43,373 nt of DNA, from positions 1-43,373 of IMG/VR virus record IMGVR_UViG_3300017963_000395. One strand, written 5' to 3'. The notes beneath the pieces are model-generated. The model was not told the DNA's origin and did no database searches. It saw only the letters and a list, made by a program, of their open reading frames with translations. The stretch is from a virus. Positions within the stretch are counted from its first letter, which is position 1; each line of letters opens with the position of its first letter. The position numbers and the translations under genes were made by a program. Shown piece after piece: positions 11,186 to 20,250 of the stretch.

Positions 11186-11899
11186 TTAATACGCCAGAAC
11201 TCTATTTTGTTTACTATGAGGAAATCCTCTTCTTTTTTGCATACATACCAAAGTTCCAACTGGTTGTTCTCCTAGTTCAGGATGTTCTGGATCCATCCAA
11301 CGTTGCGAATTCAATTTTTTAACATTATCACTAGAAATTTTAGATTTTTCTTCCATAGACAAAGAAAACATTCCCAAATTTTCATCTTTACATTTTATAC
11401 CACCTTTTCTTTTTTTCTCATTACATCCAGATTTACCTCCTATTTTTCCTGCTTCAGATTGATGATTGGGATTTCTTTCTAATAGAAATGATAGAGTATT
11501 TCTACCATTTTCTTTCATTTTTTCTGGGTATTTTTCGTGAATCATTTTACCAACTTTAGGACCAGAAACTTTACCGCCCTGCTTTTTCCCATATTCTGTT
11601 CTCAACAACGCCGCATTTTTAGCAGTTTCTGAATTAAATCCTCCAGCAGAAGAACTGAGATTATAACAATATTCACTACCAAACCAAACATCAAGTATTA
11701 ATTGTTCCGTTTCTCTATTCTTTCTATCGTCTTCCTCTATAATTTCCCAAACAAATAGTTCTGAATTTTTCTTCAAAGCATTGTGAAATGGCGTTTTTTG
11801 TTTTGAGTTTAAGTGTTCCCGTTTTCTACGCTCAAAATCTACTGCACTTCCAACGTACCATTTGCCATTTTTAGTATTTGTTGCTCTATAGGTAATCAT
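11186..11899 (-). CDS. GIY-YIG homing endonuclease, 237 aa
   Basis: The N-terminus fits a GIY-YIG module (ITYRATNTKNGKWYVGSAVDF with Tyr, YVG and Arg ERRKREH; Glu in ETEQLILD). The middle has GGKVSGPKVGKM and GKIGGKSG modules, and the tail WMDPEHPELGEQ...KRRGFPHSKQ is typical of phage homing nucleases. The start is put at MITYRATNT since the longer frame overlaps the glycosyltransferase end. It sits between that cassette and the porin promoter. Confidence 0.82.
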   Translation of the reverse strand: MITYRATNTKNGKWYVGSAVDFERRKREHLNSKQKTPFHNALKKNSELFVWEIIEEDDRKNRETEQLILDVWFGSEYCYNLSSSAGGFNSETAKNAALLRTEYGKKQGGKVSGPKVGKMIHEKYPEKMKENGRNTLSFLLERNPNHQSEAGKIGGKSGCNEKKRKGGIKCKDENLGMFSLSMEEKSKISSDNVKKLNSQRWMDPEHPELGEQPVGTLVCMQKRRGFPHSKQNRVLAY

Positions 11900-11918
11900 A
11901 CAAGAACTCAACACTAAA

Positions 11919-12707
11919 CTATTTATTTGAGGAAGGTTCAGTAATCCTACCCAGATAAGGGTTATAGTCTGTGATTTGGTCAATTGTCAACTGACTTCCC
12001 TGCGTTTCCCAGAAATTTAATATCGCAGTATAACTATTTTTATGAAAAATATCTACATGCTCTGGGTGTATACTTGACCCCAACTCAATCTTATATAAGA
12101 GCAATGGAGATGCATAAGTACATCCAGAATTATAGATTAAATCATCAGCAACTGCTCTTGGTTTAACTCCATTATCAAGTTTATACTTATCGCCACGAAT
12201 ATGATTATTAATTAATTTCTGAGCATGATGTCTTGTAATCACATAACAAGCAGTAGAAAAGTCATTTACAAACCGATTATGAATGGGAACTACAATATCA
12301 CCAGTACAAATAATTGCGAGTTGAATTACATCCCAAGCATAAGGAGCACGAGCAATAAAATCTTGCCAAGTAAAGTTCCAGTACTTTGCAACACTTAAAT
12401 TACAATCATCCTCCATAATAATTGCATAAGGTTTATCAGAAGTTTCTATCCAGTGTTTAATTGCCTTTAGATGAGAAGTGGTGCATCCAATTTCACCTGA
12501 AGACATTCCATCAGGATATTTACCTTTAATAATATCACTGAGATCATCTTCACGACCATCATATGCAGAGATGCGAGTATAATTATCAAGTTCCCAATAT
12601 TCAAATTGTTTCTCCATATATTCTCTTCTTTCTGGTTGATCGTCCAGATTAAGATAATAGATGGGCCCAAAATTTTTGAGTTTATATGTAGATTTATTTT
12701 TATCCAT
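11919..12707 (-). CDS. Glycosyltransferase family 25 protein, 262 aa
   Basis: GT25 (LPS beta-galactosyltransferase type) motifs: IYYLNLDDQPERREYM at the N-terminus, SSGEIGCTTSHLKAIKHW, and YAIIMEDDCNLS, the metal-binding acidic motif. It transfers a sugar from a nucleotide donor, usually onto LPS. It overlaps the preceding gene by 8 nt. Last enzyme of the glycan cassette. Confidence 0.85.
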   Translation of the reverse strand: MDKNKSTYKLKNFGPIYYLNLDDQPERREYMEKQFEYWELDNYTRISAYDGREDDLSDIIKGKYPDGMSSGEIGCTTSHLKAIKHWIETSDKPYAIIMEDDCNLSVAKYWNFTWQDFIARAPYAWDVIQLAIICTGDIVVPIHNRFVNDFSTACYVITRHHAQKLINNHIRGDKYKLDNGVKPRAVADDLIYNSGCTYASPLLLYKIELGSSIHPEHVDIFHKNSYTAILNFWETQGSQLTIDQITDYNPYLGRITEPSSNK

Positions 12708-13512
12708 TATACTTTTTAAGATATTCTTGATTTGAATAATAATCTCTTAATTCATTTTGATTCATTTTTTGAATTTTTTCCCAAACATCATTATTTTTTT
12801 GCATGTGAGGATTATTTAACCAGGAGTTAGGTCCTCGTGCGTGTTCGAGATGATAAACATAATTATCAATTCTTCCCATATTATATCCTAGTGTAGTAAA
12901 TCTGTAAAATCTTTCTTTGTCTTCTGGCGCATATGCTATGAAGTTTTCATTCTCCATTCCACCTTCAATATAAACTTGCTTATTAAAAAATTGAACCCAT
13001 CCAAAATCTGAGGTATACTTATTTGAATGATTTTTAAGAATATCAAAATCATAAGTCTGTAGAAATTTAGAAACAATTTCATCAGTTGCTTTTACTTGAT
13101 ATTGATACATTCCTTGGGCATACGGGTATATTACATCATAGGTACAATTAAGAATATATTGGTATGCTTTACAATAAGAGTCTATAGGGAGCAAAACATC
13201 ACAATCATAATTCACAACAATATCAGTATTTGATTCAACAATCATTTCATTCAATACTCTTTGACGATGAAATGAGGAATCATCAGATTGCTCAAAAATA
13301 TGATTGATATTTACATCAACATCAAGAATATCTTTTAAGATAGGTAGAGCATCTTTTTTAAATATAGATTCCCTATCAACTTCTTTAATGATGATATTAG
13401 TATCAAAGTTTTCAAGTAAAAATGAAACAGTTGTAATTACATTACGAAGACGATCTGCAGTTTCAATACGAATTGGAATAATAAATGTCGCTCTAGTTAA
13501 ATCAATTTTCAT
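12700..13512 (-). CDS. Glycosyltransferase, GT-A fold (galactosyltransferase-like), 270 aa
   Basis: ATFIIPIRIETADRLRNV is a GT2-like start. VVNYDCDVLLP is the DxD motif, and GGMENENFIAYAPEDKERF matches the C-terminal GGxxxE...ED acceptor motif of GT7/GT27-type enzymes. It overlaps neighbours by 8-11 nt on both sides, so it is part of one operon. Donor and acceptor unknown. Confidence 0.78.
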   Translation of the reverse strand: MKIDLTRATFIIPIRIETADRLRNVITTVSFLLENFDTNIIIKEVDRESIFKKDALPILKDILDVDVNINHIFEQSDDSSFHRQRVLNEMIVESNTDIVVNYDCDVLLPIDSYCKAYQYILNCTYDVIYPYAQGMYQYQVKATDEIVSKFLQTYDFDILKNHSNKYTSDFGWVQFFNKQVYIEGGMENENFIAYAPEDKERFYRFTTLGYNMGRIDNYVYHLEHARGPNSWLNNPHMQKNNDVWEKIQKMNQNELRDYYSNQEYLKKYNG

Positions 13513-14257
13513 CAGGATAATTTCTTGTATTTTTATGTTTTTCAGTTATGTAATTTAGTTCTTCTTCATTAACCCCCCAAGAACCTTCTGGGTGATTAAT
13601 TACTTTATTATAATTTACTTTAGATGAACTAATTCTACTACTATGTTCTCTATTTGAAGTTAGATAGTCTTCAATAATATACGGAATACCATGATTATAT
13701 CTCATTCTATGATAGAAATCAGTATCCATTAATAACTGAAGATTTTCATCAAATTGTTCAAACTTTTCAGTTAAAAAAGAAACACAAGAAGGACTTCCTA
13801 AAAGATTTCTTCCCTCTAACATCATATCAGTCCATTTAGGAATCATTGGTCGGAAATGTTCAATTCCATTTTTAGTATGAGCAAATCCGTTAAAGCACCA
13901 ATTATAAGATGTTTCATCAAACACAGATTTGATTTTTAATAAAGCAGATTTATTGATGAATAAATCATCCTGAAAAATAAGTTTTGTTATTCTCCCACTA
14001 CACATTTCAATCGCAGAGTTTGTATTTGCAGGACTATTTCCTCGTTTTACTTCATTTTTATAATATTTAATCTCAAAATAGTTTGCATACTCTTCACAAA
14101 CTCGAAAAATCTTATTGTCTTGGGAATGATCTGAAATACAAACTTCAAATTTTTTAAAATCTTGTACCTTAATAGTATCAAACAACTCGGAAAGATATTG
14201 ATCTCCAATACCTTTCATTTCATAAGTTGGAATAGCAATAGAAATATCAGTCATCAA
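13502..14257 (-). CDS. Glycosyltransferase family 2 protein, 251 aa
   Basis: Classic GT2 N-terminus (DISIAIPTYEMKGIGDQYL, EVCISDHSQDNK) and LIFQDDLFINKSAL as the DxD region. Cytoplasmic, no membrane segment. Its start overlaps the fucosyltransferase stop by four bases, indicating coupling. Likely builds surface glycan. Confidence 0.85.
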   Translation of the reverse strand: MMTDISIAIPTYEMKGIGDQYLSELFDTIKVQDFKKFEVCISDHSQDNKIFRVCEEYANYFEIKYYKNEVKRGNSPANTNSAIEMCSGRITKLIFQDDLFINKSALLKIKSVFDETSYNWCFNGFAHTKNGIEHFRPMIPKWTDMMLEGRNLLGSPSCVSFLTEKFEQFDENLQLLMDTDFYHRMRYNHGIPYIIEDYLTSNREHSSRISSSKVNYNKVINHPEGSWGVNEEELNYITEKHKNTRNYPDEN

Positions 14258-15036
14258 ATTTTAATCCAACGATCAGGAATAATATCAGAAGTATTATGTT
14301 GTGCAGTATATCCACTATCACCAAACCAACGAGATGGTGCAATTACGTTACCAGAACCAGATAACCATGCACCCCACCAAGAAAAAGATGAATTTGCAAT
14401 AATATGATGAGAACACATAGTCATTAAGCACATATCTACTAGATTCCATTCAGATTCTGAAACCATAAAACGATCTGATTTAAACAAATCCTGTTCTTTG
14501 CACCATTTAGTATCATCAGAAAAAATAAGAACTGGAAGATCAGAATCAAACTTACTTAGTGCTTCTTCATAATATTCCATAGGACAAAGTGGATGATCAT
14601 CAGATTTTTCAACATAATCAGTCCTTCTTACATGCAAAGAAATTACTTGATCAAACTCAAATGCTTCTTTACATGGAGTTAAAACCTCAGATTTAAAAGT
14701 AAAGTCTTCGCGAATACTATCTCCAATATGCGAAAAATACTTTTCTGTCTGAAAATATCCAAACAAATTTACATTATCAGGACACTTATCAACATATTCT
14801 TGGGAATAATTATATTGCTTTTCTTGATAATAATTTCCAGATAAAAACTTTTTATTTTTTAGATTTGGGAGAGTAAATGCTTCAAATAGTTGATGATCTT
14901 CCCATTCATTCTTAAAGTCCGATTCAGGAATACAAAAATCATATCCTTTAGTTTCTACAATACCCCGTAGTGCTGCATATTGGAACATTTGATTTCCAAG
15001 TCTTCCTTGACGACCCATGTGATTAAATCCAATCAT
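14254..15036 (-). CDS. Alpha-1,2-fucosyltransferase-like GT11 enzyme, 260 aa
   Basis: All GT11 motifs are present: GRLGNQMFQYAALRG (motif II), SLHVRRTDYV (HxRRxDY, donor binding, motif I) and IIANSSFSWWGAWLSG (motif III). The family moves fucose from GDP-fucose to O-2 of galactose. The epimerase homologue in the same operon also works on GDP sugars. Start overlaps the upstream stop by four bases. Confidence 0.9.
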   Translation of the reverse strand: MIGFNHMGRQGRLGNQMFQYAALRGIVETKGYDFCIPESDFKNEWEDHQLFEAFTLPNLKNKKFLSGNYYQEKQYNYSQEYVDKCPDNVNLFGYFQTEKYFSHIGDSIREDFTFKSEVLTPCKEAFEFDQVISLHVRRTDYVEKSDDHPLCPMEYYEEALSKFDSDLPVLIFSDDTKWCKEQDLFKSDRFMVSESEWNLVDMCLMTMCSHHIIANSSFSWWGAWLSGSGNVIAPSRWFGDSGYTAQHNTSDIIPDRWIKI

Positions 15037-15707
15037 AATTTCGTATTCTTTGGTAAATGATAATGAAATCCAAAAGGTACTATTCCTTCAGTTTCTTTAA
15101 TTGGTTTTTCGTGAGCAAATTTTGCCGCGACTTCTATTGGTGCAAACTTGCATCCACATCTTTCGTATATATGCCTATTATGAACACATATATTTCCGTC
15201 TTCAGCAAAGTTATTTGCATTCATATGCTTATAAAAATTTCCTCGATTTACATCCCATTCTATATGTTCATGTTTAGGAACATCAAGTAATTTTTTACTT
15301 CTTAAACTAAATCCACCATTTCCAACTCTTTGATGATTTCCAAATGGATCAATATAAGCATTTTCATTATATTCCCAAAGAGCACCAATATAGTCATATT
15401 CTAACCAAGAATTTTCCCATTTATCCGGATTAATAACAAATCCATCTGCCTGTATTAACAAACAATGAGATGTATTCACATGATTAGTTAAATTATAGAT
15501 ACAGTAATAACTATAGTCATTAATATTATTGATTTTATAACATTCGGAATATTCAATAAAATCCGGAAGATCTTTAGGTCTTTCGTGAGTAACTAATCTT
15601 ACTGCACCAAAATTAATACCTTCAACACTCTTTTTAAAAGCAAAATATGTTTGGGAAAGATTTACTGAAGATATGCAGATAAGTGTTACATCAGGTAGAT
15701 TAATCAT
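15033..15707 (-). CDS. DUF5672 putative glycosyltransferase, 224 aa
   Basis: DUF5672 pattern: VTLICISSVNLSQTYFAF, CLLIQADGFVINPDKWEN, YDYIGALW and RVGNGGFSLRSKKLL. The family is found in glycan clusters and has a GT-A-like pattern. ATG at 15707 overlaps the previous stop by eight bases; an alternative start lies 18 nt further upstream. Specific reaction unknown. Confidence 0.75.
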   Translation of the reverse strand: MINLPDVTLICISSVNLSQTYFAFKKSVEGINFGAVRLVTHERPKDLPDFIEYSECYKINNINDYSYYCIYNLTNHVNTSHCLLIQADGFVINPDKWENSWLEYDYIGALWEYNENAYIDPFGNHQRVGNGGFSLRSKKLLDVPKHEHIEWDVNRGNFYKHMNANNFAEDGNICVHNRHIYERCGCKFAPIEVAAKFAHEKPIKETEGIVPFGFHYHLPKNTKL

Positions 15708-16638
15708 CTGTTTTAATTGAGTCATTAACTATTTTAACATAAAAATTTCGAATGTCCAAGCAATCAAGATCAATTTCTCGCATCTGATCAAAGAGATGCC
15801 CATTAGAGAGTAGGTATTCTTCATTCACTTCCGTATAATCATTTACAAAAAGAACTGGATAATCTCTAAAAAGATATTCGAGATATTTATTTTTCTTCAT
15901 AACTGGTACTCTTCTCATATAAAGAACCTCCCAATTACGATGACAATCAACAGCATTTCCTTCTGGACATATCATAAATTTTGATTTCTTTAAAGAAGAC
16001 AAATAACTATTATAATCTACAGTTTCAATTTCAACTTTTGCCCAAGATTTATCTAAAAATAATTGTTTTATTCCAGATCTTTCTTTCGAATTCGTACTAG
16101 TACTATGATTAATATAAAGAAGTTGTTCAATATCCTCTTCGGTGGAATATATAAAATCTAAAAGAATTTGTTGTCTATTATCCCCTAGGTGTAGTTTTCT
16201 TTGAATTCCATAAGGAATTGGATTAACTTTACCACCAAAACTCAATGCATTTGCTGCATTTACACTTAAAACATTATCTGGAATCTTATCGAAAATAAAA
16301 TTATCAATGGGTGTATCTTCGAGATTTGTGAAGATTATAAACTTTTTATTTGGAAATTGAGAGCACAAATTTAAAAGATCACTCTCTTTCATCAAAGAGT
16401 TCACATATGATTTGTCTTGAGGTTTTACACTTTCAATTTCTCTGTTGTAAAGTCTTATATTATCGATAAACAAAGTTATATATTTTTTCTTTGATGATAA
16501 TATTGTTTCCACAAATTCCAAATTTAAAAGGTTTGCCGGTTTCATAAAATGCCCAGGAACATTTCCAAAACTTCCCGATTGATCCCCAAATGAATAGTCG
16601 CATAAATTCGAAAGACTTACGCCATCAATTGGTTTCAT
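15700..16638 (-). CDS. Exostosin-like (GT47-type) glycosyltransferase, 312 aa
   Basis: The C-terminal part matches the exostosin domain: SKFMICPEGNAVDCHRNWE, YMRRVPVMKK, FRDYPVLFVNDYTEV. No membrane anchor, unlike eukaryotic members. It overlaps the methyltransferase upstream by 14 nt. Substrate unknown; a glycan role follows from context. Confidence 0.7.
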   Translation of the reverse strand: MKPIDGVSLSNLCDYSFGDQSGSFGNVPGHFMKPANLLNLEFVETILSSKKKYITLFIDNIRLYNREIESVKPQDKSYVNSLMKESDLLNLCSQFPNKKFIIFTNLEDTPIDNFIFDKIPDNVLSVNAANALSFGGKVNPIPYGIQRKLHLGDNRQQILLDFIYSTEEDIEQLLYINHSTSTNSKERSGIKQLFLDKSWAKVEIETVDYNSYLSSLKKSKFMICPEGNAVDCHRNWEVLYMRRVPVMKKNKYLEYLFRDYPVLFVNDYTEVNEEYLLSNGHLFDQMREIDLDCLDIRNFYVKIVNDSIKTDD

Positions 16639-17302
16639 TTTTTCTTAAAACTGAAATAAAATATCCATTATGCCAATCACTATTTTGTTTAGTATTTTCC
16701 TCCGAAGGATAAGAATTATCATCAGTAGTCCTAATATCAGTTGAAAATATTACATCAAGTTTCAGTTTTTCAATTGCGTTCATTGTGCCATTTCTAACTC
16801 TTTCCCAATTCCAGTCATCACAGATAAAAATAAACTCATCATCTAAAGCAGGTTGAGCAACCATTAATCCATCATATTGATCCCTCTCTTCATGTGGTCC
16901 ATCAAAAAGATATACATTATACTTTCCAATCTCACCGTAATTAATTTTCCTAAAATCTACTTCCTCAAAAACTATTTCAATATCATCACATTCATCCACG
17001 CATTTTCGGACATTTTCACAAAAAACATTTTTAGGTCCACCAAATTCGGACCAATTATCAATACAATAAGTCTTTACTCCATTTCCGAAAATTGCAGAAC
17101 AAGAAGTAGAACCTTTCCAACATCCAATTTCAAGATATCTGGGATCTTCTAAAGATCCTATAAGGTTATTAATAAAATGTCTGTACTTTCTGCCAGACAT
17201 TCCATCCATTTCTAATATCCAATCAGGTAGTTTACTTTTTTTGGTTTCTACATCCTTTAAAATATTTTCAATTAAAGAAATATATTTACTATTTTTTATC
17301 AT
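16625..17302 (-). CDS. Class I SAM-dependent methyltransferase, 225 aa
   Basis: RYLEIGCWKGSTSCS is motif I binding S-adenosylmethionine, TYCIDNWSEFG follows as motif II, and YNVYLFDGPHEE and FIFICDDWNWE carry the acidic metal or acceptor sites. It resembles Methyltransf_24-type enzymes found in sugar clusters. Its ends overlap both neighbours. Confidence 0.78.
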   Translation of the reverse strand: MIKNSKYISLIENILKDVETKKSKLPDWILEMDGMSGRKYRHFINNLIGSLEDPRYLEIGCWKGSTSCSAIFGNGVKTYCIDNWSEFGGPKNVFCENVRKCVDECDDIEIVFEEVDFRKINYGEIGKYNVYLFDGPHEERDQYDGLMVAQPALDDEFIFICDDWNWERVRNGTMNAIEKLKLDVIFSTDIRTTDDNSYPSEENTKQNSDWHNGYFISVLRKNETN

Positions 17303-17892
17303 TTTTTAATTCCCCAAAAATAAAGATCTTCACATGGATTGATATACGTTCTCATATGTTTAATAAACTCAGTAGGATTATCATAATCTACAGTACTATG
17401 AAACTCATAATCGTAAAATATATCGTCAAAAGATTCTTCAAATGATTCTCGAAAATCTTGCTCATCTAAATTTCTATAATATTCCCAACCAATGTTTACA
17501 GTAAGTGGAGATGATTCAGAGTCTGATCTACTTGTTCCATGCTCCTTTCTCCCAGTCGTTGCGCAGGTAAATATAACTAATCCCTCACTTTTACACATTC
17601 TTACCATATTAGAAAATGTTTCTGCCCAATATGGATTGTGTTCAAAACACTCTCCAGAGGCACATACATCATACGATTCATCTGGAGCATCATATTCTTG
17701 CCCTTGAATCACTAAATCTACACCTTGACCTTCCCCAACATCAATTCCCAAATAGTCGCAGTCAGTAAATAAAGATCGCATTGATCCATTAATATTTAAA
17801 CTACCCACTTCAAGAACTTTAGTTTTTTCAAAATATTTTGGGAACTTATCTTTTACATATAAAATAAAATCTTTTTGAGTGCTATGTGCCAT
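17299..17892 (-). CDS. SAM-dependent methyltransferase (type 11-like), 197 aa
   Basis: VLEVGSLNINGSMRS is a divergent motif I, followed by DYLGIDVGEGQGVDLV and YDVCASGECFEHNPYW. This layout is typical of phage and bacterial methyltransferases of glycan operons. The start MAHSTQKDF is chosen because it follows the previous stop by two bases; the longer frame overlaps that gene. Confidence 0.78.
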   Translation of the reverse strand: MAHSTQKDFILYVKDKFPKYFEKTKVLEVGSLNINGSMRSLFTDCDYLGIDVGEGQGVDLVIQGQEYDAPDESYDVCASGECFEHNPYWAETFSNMVRMCKSEGLVIFTCATTGRKEHGTSRSDSESSPLTVNIGWEYYRNLDEQDFRESFEESFDDIFYDYEFHSTVDYDNPTEFIKHMRTYINPCEDLYFWGIKK

Positions 17893-17894
17893 TT

Positions 17895-18470
17895 TTATTT
17901 TGTGAATTTTAAAATGTATAATCCGTTTTTCCATTGCTCTAATAGGTCTTGATATTTCTGTTTTCCAGACATATCAAATGCTTCACACTTACTATAACCA
18001 GATATTTTTGCAAGATCAAGCAGAGGTTCTACCCATTCTGATTTAATGACATCTTCAATAATCAACATTCCGTCATTTTTTAATTTTGAAAAGTAAATTT
18101 GAATGACTTTTTCGAAAGATTCGTATGTATGAACACCATCATCAACAATAATATCAAAATACAAATCTTCAAATAAATTGAGTGCTTCAATAGAATACAT
18201 ATCTATCCGATGACATATTGTACCTTCTATTTGCTCGAATTGTTCAATATCACCACCATAAACATTAGAATCTGGATGAAAATATTCTTTCCATATTCGA
18301 ATTGAACCACCACCCCTAATTCCAATTTCTAAAATATTAATTGGAGATTTTACATAAGATTTAAATTGGTTTTCGTAAAAATGATCATAGTATCCCAACT
18401 GATATTTGTCAGTACAATATCCTCCTTGCAAATATCTTTCAGATAAGGTCATTCTTTTTTTTCTTGCCAT
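17895..18470 (-). CDS. Class I methyltransferase, sugar O-methyltransferase-like, 191 aa
   Basis: INILEIGIRGGGSIRIWKEY is SAM motif I. VYGGDIE, FDIIVDDGVHTYESF and DGMLIIEDV follow in the order seen in TylF/macrocin-type sugar O-methyltransferases. First methyltransferase after the epimerase. O-methyl sugars could cap or disguise a glycan. Confidence 0.8.
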   Translation of the reverse strand: MARKKRMTLSERYLQGGYCTDKYQLGYYDHFYENQFKSYVKSPINILEIGIRGGGSIRIWKEYFHPDSNVYGGDIEQFEQIEGTICHRIDMYSIEALNLFEDLYFDIIVDDGVHTYESFEKVIQIYFSKLKNDGMLIIEDVIKSEWVEPLLDLAKISGYSKCEAFDMSGKQKYQDLLEQWKNGLYILKFTK

Positions 18471-18474
18471 GTAA

Positions 18475-19524
18475 TTACTCCTTATTTTTTATTTGTTTAC
18501 AAATCCAATTATACGTATTACAAATACCTTCTTCAAGTGTCTGAGAATAATCCCAACCCAATTCTTTACGAATCAACTCATTATTTGAATTACGACCACG
18601 AACTCCAAGAGGTCCATCAATATGATTCTTTTCAACTTTCTTACCAGAGACTTTAGCGGCAGTATCAACAAGTTGATTGATGGTCACCATTTCTTCAGAA
18701 CCAATATTAACGGGCCCAATAAAATTTGATTCCATCATTCTACGAGTTGCTTCAATACACTCATCAATATAAAGGAATGAGCGAGTTTGGAGACCATCAC
18801 CCCATACCTCTATCGCACCACCCGTTTCAGGAAGATATGCAACCTTTCTACAAATTGCTGCGGGTGCCTTTTCTCTTCCACCTTCCCAGGTGCCTTCAGG
18901 ACCAAAGATATTATGATACCTAGCAACCCGAACAGGGATCCTGTAATTACGATGATAAGCGAAAAACAGTCGTTCGGAGAAAAGTTTTTCCCATCCGTAT
19001 TCTGAGTCTGGTGCTGCTGGGTATGCTGATTCTTCACGGCAGTCAGGTTTATCAGGATCTAGTTGATTATGTTCTGGATACATACAAGCAGATCCAGAGT
19101 AGAAAATTTTAGTTTTATTTACCCCCTTGAAATTATTAAACTGATGAACTGCTTCCAGAACATTGAGGTTAATAGTTGCAGAGTTATGCATAATGTCCGC
19201 ATCATTTTCACCAGTAAAGACAAACCCTGCCCCACCCATATCAGCAGCAAACTGATAGATTTCATCAAATGTATCCAGATATTGTGATGCAACAAAGTGG
19301 TAAAAGTTTCCACAATGTCCTTTAAACTGAATTACTCTCTCAACAAAACTCATATCTCTCAGATCTCCACGAACGAATTCGTTTGCCCCAGAAAGAGAAA
19401 ACTCTGGATATTTAAGATCCACACCACGAACCCAATAACCTTCAGAACGAAGTCTTTTGACCATGTGACTCCCAATGAAACCACCAGCACCTAGAACCAG
19501 TGCTGTTTTTATATATCCACTCAT
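18475..19524 (-). CDS. GDP-mannose 3,5-epimerase-like short-chain dehydrogenase, 349 aa
   Basis: Extended SDR enzyme. ALVLGAGGFIGSHMVKRL is the NAD(P) Rossmann motif, YSGSACMYPEHNQ and YGWEKL give the Ser and YxxxK catalytic set, and FGPEGTWEGGREKAPAA is the hallmark of GDP-mannose 3,5-epimerase. It also has DMGGAGF. The family converts GDP-mannose to GDP-L-galactose or GDP-gulose. First gene of the cassette. Exact product is uncertain. Confidence 0.85.
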   Translation of the reverse strand: MSGYIKTALVLGAGGFIGSHMVKRLRSEGYWVRGVDLKYPEFSLSGANEFVRGDLRDMSFVERVIQFKGHCGNFYHFVASQYLDTFDEIYQFAADMGGAGFVFTGENDADIMHNSATINLNVLEAVHQFNNFKGVNKTKIFYSGSACMYPEHNQLDPDKPDCREESAYPAAPDSEYGWEKLFSERLFFAYHRNYRIPVRVARYHNIFGPEGTWEGGREKAPAAICRKVAYLPETGGAIEVWGDGLQTRSFLYIDECIEATRRMMESNFIGPVNIGSEEMVTINQLVDTAAKVSGKKVEKNHIDGPLGVRGRNSNNELIRKELGWDYSQTLEEGICNTYNWICKQIKNKE

Positions 19525-19555
19525 AAATTAATTAATATCTATAATATATATACCA

Positions 19556-19582
19556 TAAAAGAAGAGTTTAGTAAACTCTTCC
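19556..19582 (-). terminator. Rho-independent terminator upstream of the glycan cassette
   Basis: Minus-strand GAAGAGTTTA and TAAACTCTTC make a long stem with a tiny loop, then TTTTA. It ends the small-gene transcript, so the cassette needs its own promoter. Confidence 0.78.
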
Positions 19583-19627
19583 TTCTTTTATGCTCATGTG
19601 AGAGCGTCTTTTGTTTTGCCAGTTCCT

Positions 19628-19885
19628 TTAAAGACTCTCTATGTCTTCGTCGTCATTTTTTATATAACAAGGAACTCTATCAGGATCTAGCCATTTAGTA
19701 TAATTAAAATCCTCCATCGCAGTCAAACACTGCATTTGATTATCAAACAGATAGATATCATTCCATCGTTTTGTATAGTAGTCTTTTTTTTGAAGACGAT
19801 AATCAGGTTTACCATTGATTTCGATAATACCTTTTTCTACAAACCTATATTCTTCTTTTTCAAGAATAACTTTAGATTGTATCAT
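19628..19885 (-). CDS. Hypothetical protein, 85 aa
   Basis: Charged soluble protein (LEKEEYRFVEKGIIEINGK, then TAMEDFNYTKWLDPDRVPC). Its start overlaps the upstream stop (ATGA), so both are co-translated. No family recognised. Confidence 0.7.
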   Translation of the reverse strand: MIQSKVILEKEEYRFVEKGIIEINGKPDYRLQKKDYYTKRWNDIYLFDNQMQCLTAMEDFNYTKWLDPDRVPCYIKNDDEDIESL

Positions 19886-20097
19886 CGTACTTCTGCGATT
19901 TCAAGATCTTGGACAAGATAATCAATTAGGATTTCGTAATTATCAAGAGGATCATCAGAAAAGATAACTCCCTCATTTTGATAAAACTTACGAACTTTTT
20001 TGTAAAGTTTGGGATTCTTTACATCAAGATAAAAATCACCATTCGCTGCAGCACGAAGTGTTTGAAGATCTTTTTTAAATTTAGAAGTAAGAGTCAT
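19882..20097 (-). CDS. Conserved cyanophage small protein, 71 aa
   Basis: TLTSKFKKDLQTLRAAANG and FYLDVKNPKLYKKVRKFYQ follow a pattern I recognise from T4-like cyanophage small early proteins of unknown function. The first gene behind a strong early promoter 24 nt upstream. Confidence 0.78.
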   Translation of the reverse strand: MTLTSKFKKDLQTLRAAANGDFYLDVKNPKLYKKVRKFYQNEGVIFSDDPLDNYEILIDYLVQDLEIAEVR

Positions 20098-20120
20098 TTG
20101 ACTTGTTTGTTGACTTTTTT

Positions 20121-20149
20121 ATTATAAGGTATTGGTAGTTGAAAGTCAA
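20121..20149 (-). promoter_or_regulatory. Early promoter, sigma-70 type
   Basis: TTGACT, 17-nt spacer, TATAAT on the minus strand, driving the two small genes at 19628-20097. It lies just after the tRNA pair. Confidence 0.85.
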
Positions 20150-20174
20150 GAGAGACACTTTCCAAAGTGTCTAA

Positions 20175-20247
20175 TGCTCGTTGTCGGTTACGATCCGACC
20201 TGTGCCGATTTATGAGATCGGTGCTTTCACCAGATAGCTAAACGAGC
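20175..20247 (-). tRNA. tRNA with CAT anticodon (Met, or Ile after lysidine modification)
   Basis: Seven-bp acceptor GCTCGTT/AACGAGC, D arm with the GG pair, anticodon loop CTCATAA, 5-nt variable loop, T stem GTCGG/CCGAC and discriminator A. The T loop is ATCGTAA: A54 and T58 replace the usual T54 and A58. No encoded CCA. Confidence 0.88.
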
Positions 20248-20250
20248 AAA

